In this document: one piece after another, positions 35,156 to 46,795 of the stretch
Layout of the letters: each line of letters begins with the position of its first letter
Numbering within the stretch: the stretch's first letter is position 1
Source of the DNA: Dillenia suffruticosa
Taxonomy: Eukaryota; Streptophyta; Magnoliopsida; Dilleniales; Dilleniaceae
Assembly (NCBI GenBank): GCA_033439265.1
Contig: JAVTVX010000034.1
Span: forward strand, 20,970,501 to 21,034,500
DNA length: 64,000 nt
Direction of reading: 5' to 3'
The notes under the pieces: generated by a model
Database searches by the model: none
Told to the model about the DNA's origin: nothing
The model's input: only the letters and a program-made list of their open reading frames with translations
Made by a program: the position numbers and the translations under genes

Positions 35156-35536
35156 TGTTATAAAATTCAAAAACTATAATAGAATCAAAGAATAGAATGT
35201 AACGTAGAAATAAAATAATTTTAGAGAGATTAATCTTATTTTCTCTATTATTTTTGTATATTTTTAATATATTGAACAAATAAAATATTTATACAAATTA
35301 TGGTATATACATAAAAGAAAAGACTTAAAATTAAATTAATCAAATATTCTTCCAATTCAATATATTATGATATTTGGAATAACATTATTTGATATATATA
35401 TATATATATATATATATAAGATACTAGTAATTGTAATAACGACATCATATAATGTTATGTGTATCTTTAAAAAATATTTTCTTTCTATATATTAACACAC
35501 ACGACTCCAATTCAAGTTCCCCAAAAATTTATAATA
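35156..35536 (-). repeat. 5' LTR of the minus-strand Copia
   Basis: 381 bp, with a (TA)n run at 35390-35419 that the other LTR has in shorter form. The outer end reads TATTATAAATTTTTG where the other LTR has TGTTATAAATTTTTG. Confidence 0.82.
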
Positions 35537-36409
35537 TTTGATTATTTCAGTTATAGATTTATTTTTTATTTTATATATAAAAAGATTTATCCTAACTCTT
35601 GAATATTTTGAGAGTGCAAGAGGACAATGAATCAATCATCGTGAGCTACAAATAGTAGTTCACGAGTAAGATATAAAGATTATAGAAAAGGAATTTTTTG
35701 AGTTGTATTTTAATTATGCTAATTTTTTGTGTATTTTTCCCTAATGAGAAAAGTCAATTTAGGAAGGAAAGAAATATTATTAGAGAGTACACTGCATTAA
35801 TCTAGGGATTGGTTTCAACCACTTCACCTGCGATGAAATCAATTTCCATTTGGGGATTAAGATACGGGACCAAAAATCCTTAACATGATATCCTTGATGC
35901 CAATGTATTTGACAAACTTAAAAATGAATCAAATATCCTTAACATGTGACTGAAGGTTCATGGATTTACCCCACCAGCTCATCATACATTAGCCGCATAC
36001 ATACAACCCAATGCATGCTGACACCCACCATATCATTCATTAAGGCAAAAGATGCTCTTTGCTGTGTGATTGCTCCAGAATATTCCTGCTCAGTGTGATC
36101 AAATCTATGATGAAAACTCATATACCCACAAATCAAAATTAAATCTTTTTATTAAAGGTTCATTAATTCTTCACATTTGGCAAGTGGGTGTGGGGTGCAG
36201 CTTCTCGTCATGATCTCTTCCACAAGGAATTGGAGTTTTATTGCAATGTGAAGATTACTTTCGAGACTAGGTAGTGTTAGGGACTTCGGTGGTTATAAAT
36301 AGGAGAGGCATGTAGACAGTTTTCTGCATACATCAAACTATCTTAGAGAGAGAAAGAGAGACAGACAGACAGACAGACAGTGGTTTTGTTAATTTTCTCT
36401 GAAGCGGGA
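35537..36409 (+). promoter_or_regulatory. Annexin gene 2 upstream region with TATA box
   Basis: About 870 bp lie between the Copia LTR and the annexin start codon. TATAAATAG at 36294-36302 is a good TATA box, placing transcription start near 36325 and giving a 5' UTR of about 85 bases. The UTR holds a GACA repeat at 36357-36381. The Copia 5' LTR border lies only about 760 bp upstream of the TATA box. Confidence 0.7.
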
Positions 36410-38594
36410 ATGGCTACAATTGTTGCTCCACTTGAACACTCTGCTGCCGAAGATGCTCAGGCTATCAGGGAGGCTGTCAAAGGTCCATTTTCTTTTCCAT
36501 TATCCTTCGTTGATGGATTTATTTGATACGTTTATAATTCTCAGTAATGGCTACCATTGCTTGTTGACTTTAATTTGTTTTCTGGTTTTGGTTATTTCAT
36601 GGATATTAAGGACCTTTTAAAGCTAATATTTATGTTGGATGAAGATGATCTTATGATTGTGAGAGGATTAACGGAAATGAGTCTTTTGAGTAGTCATATT
36701 TTTATACCCCAAAGCTTTGATCAAAATAATGGAGACTTAATGGATGCTGATTGTCCTTTGAAAAATATTTTGGGCAGGATGGGGGACAGATAAGGATGCC
36801 TTGATATCAATACTTGCTCACAGATATTATCACCAAAGAAACGAAATTAGGAAGGCCTATCAACATCTTTATGAGGATGATCTCATCGGGCGCCTCGAAT
36901 CTGAGTTGAAAGGAAGATTTGAGGTCCATCACTTTCATTTTCTGCTTTCTCAATATTTCTAACTATTAATTAGTTCATAGATTATACATTACCCATTAAA
37001 ATCGATGGTCGTTGAGGTGTCAATTGATCATATTGGATAAGATTCTCTTGCACATGATTCTTTATCTTTTGAAACTGGCATGTTTCATAAAAATGTATCA
37101 TCAGCATTTCTAATCAAAATGTTCAATGCTTGTTATAAATAGGAAGCCATGTATCGTTGGATTCCGGAACCAGCTGACAGAGATGCGCTTTTGGCCAATA
37201 TAGCCCTTAGGAAGGGCAAATTCAATCACCGTGCGATCATTGAAGTCTCCTGCGCCCGACATCCTGAAGAATTCCTGGCAGCAAAGAGGGCCTACTTGTT
37301 GCGCTACCGGCATTCCTTGGAAGAGGATGTGGCTTCTCACACCACAGGTTCTCTTCGCAAGGTAATCTACTTGTTCAGTTCTCAGCACAGCAAGTTCAAT
37401 CATTAGACACTAACAGCTTATAAATCTTCCTGGAGTATGATTATTTTTATGGTGTAATAATCTTAATACAAATAAAAAAAAAACATAAAAAGTGAATCAA
37501 CAATTAATTCATAGGGGTTGTGGCTCTACGGAAATGGAAATAGAAAAACGAAAACAAATATGAAATGATACAGAAAATATAAGAAGTTTTCTATAAATAT
37601 TAATTAATTTAGTACATTGAAAAATTTCAAAAACGTTTTGAAAATGGTAAAAATTTCAAAAACGGGAAAAAGTTAGTATTGAGAAGTTTCCGTGCATCAT
37701 ATTCCGTGCATCATATGTTACGGTCTTGGTAAAATGTACTTAAAATATAGAGGAACTATAAGTCATCCCATTTTCCTATATGAGTAAGATGGCTAAATTT
37801 AGGATTCTATTGCAGCTTATGGTTGCTGTAGTGGGCATATATAGGTATGATGGGGACGAGATTGATGAAGAGTTGGCTGTGTCCGAAGCTGAAACTCTTC
37901 ACTATTTTATCGAAGAGAACGCATTTGGCCATGATGAAATCATCCGGATAGTGAGCACGAGAAGCAAGAAACAACTTTTGGCAACTATCAACCGCTATAA
38001 GGATAACTATGGTATTTCCATCACCAAGGTACTTCTACTTTTGTATGGAATACTTTTTCTGTTCAGAAGATAGCAACATTAAAGTAGGACTAAAGTTGAT
38101 TTTTAACCAATAATATGCAATTCTACCAACCATATATCCTTTACTCAATTTAATTAGTAGAGGTGTCCCCTTAATTAGTAGAGGTGTCCCCTTAACGTTT
38201 ACTTCTTTTGTGATATTTTTCCTTTCCAGACTTTAGCAAGAATTCCTGACAATGTTGTAGCAGACGCTCTGTGTGCAGCCATTGGATGCCTCACAGACCA
38301 AACAAAGTATTATGAGAAGGTAAATTCTCAACAAATTTTAATGAGGAAATCCTAGCACTTACTAATCTTTGTTTTGAAATTTTTGTTTTGGCTCAGGTGT
38401 TGCGTCATGCGCTCCATAATAGGACCGATGAAGATGCTCTTACTCGCGTTATTGTTACTCAGGCTGAGAGGTACCTGTGGCATATCAAGGATCTTTACTA
38501 CAGGAGAAACAGTGAGCAACTTGAAGAAGCTGTGGCTAAGGAGACTCGTGGTCATTATGAAGATTTTCTTCTGGCTCTGCTGGGTAACCAGTAA
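36410..38594 (+). CDS. Annexin gene 2, complete, six exons
   Basis: Exons: 36410-36482, 36778-36923, 37143-37361, 37816-38028, 38230-38319, 38397-38594; all introns are GT-AG and the CDS is 939 nt (312 residues), normal for plant annexins. It resembles the RJ4/annexin D8-type group. Repeat 1 has a canonical type II calcium site: G25-W-G27-T28 with acidic E67 39 residues on. His39 matches the histidine linked to peroxidase activity in plant annexins; W79 and I189-R-I191 (actin-binding-like motif) are kept; cysteines occur at 110, 232 and 237. Repeat 4 has H254-N-R-T-D-E in place of the G-x-G-T loop, so that calcium site is probably lost. Repeats 2 and 3 lack sites, as usual in plants. The ATG at 36410 is the first after the TATA box. 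Expected to bind membranes in the cytosol. Confidence 0.95.
38150..38191. repeat. 21-bp tandem duplication in intron 4 of annexin gene 2
   Basis: TTAATTAGTAGAGGTGTCCCC occurs twice head to tail (38150-38170, 38171-38191). Annexin gene 1 has one copy at the matching place (near 156-175). Confidence 0.92.
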
Positions 38595-39524
38595 AAAGAA
38601 ATTCTCTAGTATTTTTTAGCTTTGATCAGCTCATGAATAAGATATATGTGGAGGTGTGAAAATGGTACATGCTTTGGAGGGTTTTTGGCTTTTTAGTTTA
38701 TGCTATCTATGTCTGGACATTGAAGCTATAATTCCAATAAGTTTCTTATTACCAGTGTGGCTGTGAATGTTACTTAAGAGTTTATCTCTCTCTCTCTCTC
38801 TCTCTCACAAATGCACACACACATTCAAATTGGCAATATGACAGGCTTGTTTCTGCCTAAAGCATGCTCAAAAGGCAGATTGAAACAAATGCAAACAACT
38901 TCACACTTCATCTGTACAGACTATCAATTTTGGAAAATGTACAGACTTTCAATTTTGGAAAATTCTTTGATGCACATGGAAATGGGATTCGACATGTTTG
39001 ACATGAACTTTTAGAAGTCTAGTGCTCCAATGGACTGAGTTCCAAGGACTGTGGGACATGATCCTAGGTTTAACATGAACCATTGGTTTGGACTCTAAAA
39101 CTGTCTTATTTCCAAATAACTAAATTTCATCATTTGAGGGATTGAAGTTCCTGCCGCCAACTACAAATTATAGAGCTTAGTCGATTCACCGTCGGATTTT
39201 GTCCCAACGGAATCTAATGGTGTGATGTGCAACATAAGACTCATTTCCATATTTTAGATAACCGAGTCACATAGCAAAATTAATCAAGTTTTGCAGTCTC
39301 AACTACAAGTTATAAGACTGAGTCCTTTGAAGCGTATATAGTATTTGCATGGACGATGGAACTCAGTCTTATGGCCAACCAGAATGTCATCCATATTGAA
39401 TAAAAAGCACAAGCTCTAAACTAGGAATTAAAGGATGGAGTCTATTGTACTGTCGGATTCAATTATATAGTTTGACGTGAATCATAGGGTTCACTCCCAT
39501 GATTGAAGAACTAAGCCTTGCGTT
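38595..39524. repeat. Downstream flank of annexin gene 2 (paralogous to 584-1500)
   Basis: Holds the 3' UTR, a TC run (38786-38806) and the same landmark words as the flank of gene 1. A 25-bp stretch ending TTTTGGAAAAT is duplicated at about 38914-38963, where gene 1 has one copy. Homology stops at 39524 and resumes near 42505. Confidence 0.82.
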
Positions 39525-39640
39525 CACTACTAGAGAATAGGATATCGGCGATAGAAATATCACACACCACAATAGTTCATTTTGAATTTTCTTTGTTATT
39601 ACATCTACACCATTACAAAAAAAATGGAAGTTAATATCGA
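39525..39640 (+). mobile_element. CACTA-like terminus
   Basis: CACTACTAGAGAATAGG at 39525 shares its first ten bases with the CACTA end at 44228. TATCGGCGATAGAAATATC follows and looks like a subterminal inverted motif. It stands exactly where homology between the annexin flanks breaks off. No matching right end was found. Confidence 0.4.
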
Positions 39641-42340
39641 ATTTTCAAAAAACCCAATATTAATGGAGAACCTATCACTTAAAACTCTATATTTTTATAT
39701 TAGTAATAGCTCCCTCATATATATTTTTGAGGAGATCAATGTATTTTAAGAAAATCCCCTTCTTTATCGATGTCTGCCATGAATACCATATGCAAATCTT
39801 TTTTTCTGTACTCTAAACATTTTCATCAAATGTTTGAATAAGTGAATGGTTTCGGTGGCAGATTATCCTTACATGCAAAATGATTATGAGACACACTTAC
39901 CTCCAATCTTAATTTATGATCATCACTCTCTTCCAAAATTGCAGAATACGACTAATAAGTTCAATTCCTTTATAATTGGAACAATCTTGTATATCACTTT
40001 TATTCTTATATAGTGATACATTTATACTCCCCCTCCATATTTATAGTATTTTTTTAGTCTATCAAATTTTGTTTAAAAAAAATCAGTCAACAATCTTACC
40101 TCCACTCTACTCAAACACTTTCATACTTCAATAGGGATGTCATCGGTCCTATTACTTTATTATTTTTCATTTTCTTAAAAGCGTCGCTTACTTGATGAGG
40201 ACAAATCTTGCATTTAAAATTCATATTGATCTCCTCTACAAGTATATCGTGATATCATTAAATCTCTTATGCCCTTAATTTTAAAAAGGTTATCAAAATA
40301 ATTTTTTCAATACTTTTTTATTTCTTTATTTCTAATAAGAATACTATTAGTCTCACTCTTAATACATCTATACCACTAAGATTTTTTTTCCTTCATATCC
40401 CTTTGACAATTCTTTAAACCACTTTTTCTCCATTTTTAATTTCTATTTTTTTTATAAAATTCATTATATACCTTACTTTTTGATTCGCGAATAATCATTT
40501 TCACATCTTTTTTTTTTCAATCTTATATTTCTCAAACGTATTACTACAAATCTTACTTTTAAGGTTCCCAGAATACTCTCATTTGCTCATATAATAGTTT
40601 GAATTTTCTCATTCTACCATTATAAATCCTTACCTATTGGTGTTGACCCCTAGATATGCCAAGTACATCCTTGCTAGAGGTGGCAATCAACCTTTTTAAG
40701 CTGGGGTTTGGGAAACCCAGGTCCGATTAAATTTTTTATGGGGCTGAGCTCGAACTCGACTCAAGAAAGCTCAAAGAATCGAGACTTGAGCTTGACCTAA
40801 AAAATTAAAAGGGCCCCAAGCCCATTTCGGGCCAAGCTCGGCCCGAAATTTTTTTTTTTTTTTGGTTTCATAATTTCATTTTTTATAATTTTAACCCATA
40901 TTATAGCATAATAAATATAAAATAAAAATATATAAATCATCCAAAATTAACAATAACAATGTCATGAAAGATTAATAAATTTTATCAATAGTAATATATT
41001 AAAATTATCAAATCACTATCTAAACACTATAATATTTGATTTAAAATCTCGCAAAAAAAATATTTTAAATGGACAGAACCTATAACGGACCTAGTCCACT
41101 GGTGTCTAAGTTTGGCCCGTAATTAAAATGGGCCTAAAAAGGGATCGAGCTCAGTCCAATCCTGAAATAAGCCAAACTCGGCCCTTCAGAACGGGCCGAG
41201 CTTGGACATGCCGACCCAATTGCCAATCCTACTCCTTATTTAAATTCTTAATATTATTAAATATTTCTACGCACATGGTTTTCAAATCATTGTTAGCAGA
41301 ACAAGTAGCCACTTAATTAGCGTATCTCTAAAGGATGCCACCATTTCCTCTTTTAGATTTTACCATTTAATTTTTGGCACCATAAATTGATGATTCTTCT
41401 TTTATCTTGTAGACACCCGCACATTTAAAAATTAAAATTTATATTGAGCTGTTACACTATCTCCTTATATCACTTTACAATCCCTACAAATTATTCTATC
41501 ACCTCTCTTAGTGAGAAAAAAAAATCTATTTGGTTGGCATTTGATCCACTTTTATATGTAACTATGTCTGACTCCCTTTTCTTAAAGAAAATGCCTGTAA
41601 ATATCAAATCAAATGATATGGCAAACTTTAAAACGGTACCCGTTGCCTCATCGTATTACCAAAGTCAAAGTTTCCGTATACAACTTTAAATCTCTCATTA
41701 TTCTCACCGACATATCCATTTAGATTGCTTTTAATAAATAATGTTTCCTTACTAGGTATGGTTTATATAAACTTATTTAAATTCTCTCATAACTATTATT
41801 TACTAATTGCATTTATACCTATATGAGATAAATCAATATTGACTATAATCAATATGTCTTCCCCACTAATTAGCTTGACAAGCAAAATTCTATTACCCTT
41901 CCTTCTAATCTTCACTACGTTCTCTTTTATGTCCTTATGGATAATTATTCATATTTTATTCTTAGTTCTATTCTGACCTGTATACTAAACCTTATAGCTA
42001 TAAGACTCTACTTCTCTAGTCTTCTCCCCTACCCATTCAGTTTATTGGAGAAACATGATATTAATCATCAGTTTAGTCATTACTTTTCATATCTCTTCTA
42101 ACTTACTGATTAAGAATCCTATGTCCCAAGTGGCTAGGCAAATCCTGTTTTGGTGGACTAACTTCTTTTCGTACACCCCTCCACATAAATGCAAGAATTC
42201 TTACCTAGTTTACACGACATCCAAGCGATGATGTGGCAAGTCGCTTCCAAGTGATGCCCCAGAGGCCTTTGCTAACTTGCCACTACACCCAAAATCGGTG
42301 CGACGTGCCACTACACCAAAAATCAGTGCGACGTGTCAGT
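39640..42340 (-). mobile_element. RTE-type LINE, antisense, degenerate
   Basis: Minus-strand text from right to left: endonuclease start (LATWDIGFLISKLEEI near 42130), then FLQ-TEWVGEKTREVESYSY and WYTGQNRTKNKI, then ENVVKIRRKGNRILLVKL near 41880. After the hAT-like insert comes NGRMRKFKLLYEQ. Reverse transcriptase text follows: a KVIGPDDIPIEVW-like block near 40130, SDIQDCSNYKGIELISR near 39970, and KKDLHMVFMADIDKEGDFLK near 39800. The order endonuclease then RT and these block patterns are those of plant RTE LINEs. Stops and frameshifts are frequent. It is 3'-truncated or ends near 39640. Confidence 0.8.
40675..41231. mobile_element. hAT-like non-autonomous element inside the LINE
   Basis: 557 bp with imperfect terminal inverted repeats: TAGAGGTGGCAATC on the left, TAGGATTGGCAATTG on the right (reverse complement). 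Flanking octamers ATCCTTGC and CTCCTTAT agree at 5 of 8 positions, fitting an old 8-bp hAT target duplication. Both ends carry GGCCCGA/TCGGGCC words. It separates the endonuclease and RT parts of the LINE. Confidence 0.65.
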
Positions 42341-42504
42341 AAGAAGGGAACTTCCCAATAAATATATTATTTTGATCTCTCACTTTATTGACGAATGTGT
42401 TACGCTGTTTGTTAGCTTATCATAATTCTCCTCCTTTACTCGGGTTTGGAACCAACAGTATTTTTAAAAAAATAAAAAAATAAAAAAAACATGTGGAGTT
42501 TGGT

Positions 42505-42835
42505 TAAAACATTAATGTATTGTAAAAGATTCCATCAATTTTTGATTCCATACATATTTGCACACGGTGCACGAACAACCAAAGAATGCATAGCTAACAG
42601 ACATAAACTCTTTTTTCTATGCAAATATATCCTTTCAAATGAGATTTTCAACTTCCATTGATGGACATATTTTGAAATATGTCATTTTTCATGTTTTAAA
42701 TATCTCTAGATTTGATTTCATTACTTGAATCTGAACAAAAGTTTTGGACTGTTGTTACTGTTGGCTTATAATTATTGAGAAAAGACTACTCCATATATTA
42801 TGTTTACAACTCTATTAAAAAGATTTGGATCTCGG
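42505..42835. repeat. Annexin gene 2 flank resumes after insertion
   Basis: ACATTAATGTATTG, AAGAATGCATAGCTAACAG and CTCCATATATTATG match the gene 1 flank at about 1487-1835. With 39524 this brackets an insertion of about 3 kb. Confidence 0.75.
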
Positions 42836-43985
42836 TGGATTCTTAAAGAAGTCAATACTTCTCATACTAGTTTTATTCTCATAGTAAAGAATTTCCATCT
42901 CTCCTTAATATAAATAGAGACATGTGATGAACTCAAACCACTGCTCCAGAATAGTCTAGTAGATTACTATACCTAAGTAATATCTAGTGACTTCTATATT
43001 GAACTAAGCACCACTATGGATACATAAAAGTCTCTGTATGTAGAAACATCTACAATCAACCTTGTCCAACCATGGACATATAAAAATCTTTGCATCTAGA
43101 AGCATCTACAACCAATTTTGTCCACTGTAAATACAATAGCCATGCATCCTCACAATTCAAGTGTGAGGTAATTTCCCAAGTCCTTGGCTTTCTAAAGTAA
43201 TGTTTTCAATTTAGTAGCTTGAGTATTGCTAGTTGTTTGTAGTGTCCCAAATTGTCTTCTGAAATTATTTGATTCATCTACTAATAGTATTTGTGTTATA
43301 GGTGATTTCTTTGGATGATATTTTTGCCACTATATTTCTATATATTTTGGACCTACCACTTGAAAAAATTCACAAGTCGTATCAGAGTTGGACAGTTAGG
43401 GACCGTCATATTTGTAGTGCTTGCTGCTGCGGGACATGGCTTTTGCTAACTCCTCATTTGTCAGAGTTGGTGAAAATTCTTATTCGTGCACAATACGAGA
43501 CTATGATGCTGCTTTTGGTTTGGGAACTAGCTTACTTAGTATTTAGAACAATAATACTAATTCATGATGGCGGATTCCACATCAGTTAGCTTGGATCAAA
43601 AAATTAAATACCACAACTATAGCATGTGGTAGTTATATATGGAGTCCGGTTTGGAAAGCCAAGTCCGGTTGGTGCACATTACGGAAGCTGACACTACACC
43701 ACCTCCAGCAACGGATGCCACGATTTATCAGAGATGGAAGGTGAAAGCAGCCAAAGCTATGTTTGAAATAAAACATTAATTGTAAATGAAATGATAGAGC
43801 ACATCGAGCAATTGAAATCACCCAAAGAAGTATAGGACACGTTTGCCAAGTCATTTGCCAGGAAGAATGCTCCACGCCTCCAACTTCTAGAAAATGAGTT
43901 AATGTTGTTTACTCATGGAAACTTGACAATAAAAGATTATTTCGCAAAAATAAGAACTCTTTGTCAAGAAATTGAGTGTGACCAG
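42836..43985 (+). mobile_element. Copia fragment: probable 5' LTR and gag start
   Basis: A primer-site-like TCGTATCAGAGTTGG at 43377 follows a probable LTR (about 42836-43371, left edge uncertain). The gag opens with ATG at 43567 (MADSTSVSLDQKIKYHNYSM), has one stop, then LYMESGLESQVRLVHITEA and WKVKAAKAMFEIK, and after a frame change IEHIEQLKSPKEVWDTFAK and ENELMLFTHGNLTIKDYFA. This is a UBN2-type Copia gag. It ends at ECDQ near 43985, where Gypsy sequence starts. Confidence 0.8.
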
Positions 43986-44227
43986 CTAATGTTTCTGACA
44001 TTTGATCAATCAAAGTTAAAGGGAAATGGCCTTTGCAAGTTGCAAAGTATAACTTCTTGTAGTCTATGCACACCTTCCATCCAGTCTGAACACATGTGAG
44101 GGTCAACTCATTGTTATCATTTTTTGAAACCATTTTCACCAGATTTACCGACTTGCTATCCAAAATAGGAGATACAACTCCGACATCCAGAAACTTTACT
44201 CCTTCCCCCAAAAGAATACGATACATA
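43985..44227 (-). pseudogene. Gypsy reverse transcriptase fragment, antisense
   Basis: The minus strand reads KFLDVGVVSPILDSKSVNLV, NNELTLTCVQTGWKVCIDYK, CKGHFPLTLIDQMSETLAGH, the N-terminal RT blocks of Ty3/Gypsy elements of the Athila-like type (CIDYRKLN and HFPLPFIDQ patterns). It is cut off at its 5' side exactly at the CACTA terminus (44228). With the gag at 46796-47925 it probably forms one Gypsy element. Confidence 0.85.
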
Positions 44228-46795
44228 CACTACTAGAAAAAGCACCAACACCGACGGAATTTTAGCATCGGAATATATCCGTCGGTAATACCAATGGATT
44301 ACAGACCGAATAACGTCAGAACATGGAAAACGTTATGGATTAGAATTTACGACGGATTAGCGACGGTCGTGGGATGATATTGCAGATGGATAGATATCCG
44401 TCGGTAATTCTGACGGAAATAATTGATCGTATGTCTTTTTTTTCCCTGTGAAAAATGTTTACCGAATGATTAGCATGGATTTACCGACGGAATTATTTCC
44501 ATCGGAATAGGAATTTAGGTCAAATTAAAGTGATAAGTCTTCCCCATTCATTCGCGTCTCTGTCTCCCTCCCTCAATTGGTGTTGGCAGAGGATGTGTGT
44601 CGTGGTCTCTGGTGAAAAGATTCTTCATCATTAGCTTCATAGTCGAATCTTATCATTGTTGATAAGGAAAGATCTCTCTCTCTCCCTCAACCGGTTATTA
44701 ACTTGAAATCAATGCCTAGAAGTTCTAGGTTCTCAAAAAACCCGACTCCGTTGAACTCATCTCCAAATCTCTCTCTCTCTCTCTCTCTTTCTACATTTTC
44801 ACTCTCGTCTTGATTCAAATCAAGGACAGCAGATTCTGTTAATTAGGGTTTCAAAAATTTCTCTCTCATCGCCTCTGCATCTTATTCTCTATACAATCGT
44901 CTGCTTTCTCTGGTAGTCAATGATGCAGATGAGTGCTTGATTCTCTATTTCTCTCTCTCTCAGTTGGTACGGATTTTCTTGGATTAATTTTCTGCATCTT
45001 TTGAATTAATGCTTGTGATATTGGAATCTTTTTTTTTTCTTTTTGTGTAATGGAATTTTAGTTTCGGAGGTTTTTAGGGTTGCTGATAAGGATAAACATA
45101 ATCTTTGTAAGTCTTCCATGCTTGACAATTATTGATCGATCGGTGTTGTGTACCGCTTGATTGTTTCTCTCTGTATAAATTTTTCCACAATTACATTAAT
45201 TATTTCTTGTGAATCTGCACTTGGATTTTTCCCCCTTGATGTTTGTTTATTTCAATGTGATAAAATTTGGTGCGGATTGTTTTCAAGATTCCCTTTTACA
45301 TAACTATATATCTCACGGAAATAATAACAAAAATTTGCGCTTTATTTTCCTTTAGGTTATTTGATCTAGTTTTTGTCATTGTTCACGATACGCGGGTCTT
45401 TTGTCAATCTAGGGTTGCACGGCACTTATCATTGTTGTTTCTCATGATTCTCTAGCATAGCTAGACAGCTGAAATAGGTTAAAATTCTTATGTTATTCCT
45501 TGTGAATCAGTTGAACAGAGATTTTGATTCCTTGAATCAATGAGCACTTCTCCAAACTCAGATTCCTAGAAAATGACCTAGACAATGTAAGTTCCTATCA
45601 AGAGCCATATGTAGATTTTCGACCAGAAATTGTGTTCCCAGAGAATATGAACCTATCTTATTTCATCTAATTTCTTATTCACATTTTGTTATGTTATTCT
45701 TTGTTTCAAACATTCCTTTTCTTTGTTTTTCTTTTCTTTTGTTTTTTTTTTTCCTTTTCTTTTTTTTTTTTTCATTTTCATGTAAAGATGGTTAATATGG
45801 ATCTCAATAGTTGATACTAGTTCCTTATTATTATTTTCCATAGTCAAACCTTATAAGAATCTTTATAAGAATCTGAATTCATGAAATTAATTAAAAATTT
45901 ACTTCTTTTTTTTTCTTTTTTTTATATTTTCTTTTAAATTGAAGTCTTGAACCATGCTAAAAGCCAGGGCATCTATAATTTGGGAATTGACCAATAATAT
46001 AAATAACAGTGATGTCGCAATACCTTCCTTTGGCAAATAGGAAAGAAAAATGTCATATATATATATACATGGGCAAATAGGAAAGAAAAAGGTCGAAATA
46101 CCTTTCTTTGGTTTAATCCGGTAATAATCTTTCTCAAGAGTTTAAATGAACCTTTTGGTTCAATCATCTTTATCATGACAAAGATTTTAAAAAAACAAAT
46201 TGAAAAAAACTCCAAAACTTGATGATGACATTTCAAGTGCCCCAGGGCTTTGAACAAATATGGAGAAAACCTATCGACATTTTGCCCTTGTAGATGCCTT
46301 AGTGCAATAATCACCATGTCAAATGTTAATTTGGTCAAAGTGAACTTTGGTATTCCATTAAAATCAACAAAACCGAGTATGAAGGATGACCATGTATAAA
46401 ATGGGTATATTTTTGTTCATTCATAATTACACCCGTCATGTTATATCCTCATGTGACTATTATTTAATTCTCTAATACTAAAATTATATCCCTTGTAATT
46501 TATTAGAAAATTGTCTTATTTTTTAAATTGTATTGTTTGTTATACAGTTTGTACTTACAAATGGGGTCCATTGATCATAGTTGGATGTTTAGTCGATTCG
46601 TCGATTAGCGAATGGATACTTAACAGATGAATTTGTGAAGGGTGTTAATGAAATTTTGAATTATGCATGTTGTCAACATAACTTGATGGATGGATTGAAT
46701 ATTAGATGTCCTTGTCAGAAGTGTCGGAATCGAAAGTTTTTAAGTCGATATGATATCGTAGTACACTTGTACGGACATCGTAATGTCAATGTTAC
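44228..46795 (+). mobile_element. CACTA (En/Spm) transposon, left end and 5' part; right part missing
   Basis: The terminus CACTACTAGAAAAAGC at 44228 is followed by subterminal motifs CCGACGGAA, ATCCGTCGGTAAT and GACGGATTAGCGACGG within 290 bp, as bound by the element's accessory protein in this superfamily. The next 2 kb (CT-rich, A/T-rich) is untranslated or intronic in related elements. A transposase-associated domain starts at 46561. The element breaks off near 46795 in Gypsy gag sequence, and no right terminus (CTAGTAGTG) is seen in the window. Confidence 0.82.
46561..46795 (+). pseudogene. CACTA transposase N-terminal (transposase-associated) domain, truncated
   Basis: The ATG at 46561 opens MGSIDHSWMFSRF. 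After a one-base frame change the text continues NGYLTDEFVKGVNEILNYAC, MDGLNIRCPCQKCRNRKFLS, VVHLYGH. This is the transposase-associated domain (C-P-C-x2-C zinc-like motif) found at the start of CACTA TNPD-type transposases. The catalytic TNP2-like domain that should follow is absent because of the break at 46795. Confidence 0.88.

Larger units (their letters stand above)
27841..35536 (-). mobile_element. Minus-strand Copia retrotransposon with solo LTR nested in gag
   Basis: The right LTR (35156-35536) and a left LTR lacking its outer 35 or so bases (27841-28145) align over their length. The primer site on the minus strand (TTATCAACACGATTC at 35142-35156) is the variant used by some plant Copia lineages. 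Minus-strand order from the right: gag 35100-34620, nested solo LTR, rest of gag 32142-31810, integrase about 31430-30200, RT 29880-29036, RNase H to about 28260, polypurine tract (CAAAGGGGAG), left LTR. All frames are broken. Without the insert it would be about 5.2 kb. Confidence 0.87.

Noticed and set aside
36557-36793. 78-codon open frame in annexin gene 2
   Set aside because: It lies in intron 1 and crosses the acceptor in a different frame from the annexin.
45973-46338. 121-codon minus-strand open frame inside the CACTA element
   Set aside because: Considered as a captured host gene, but no domain, homologous exon or splice structure could be recognised.
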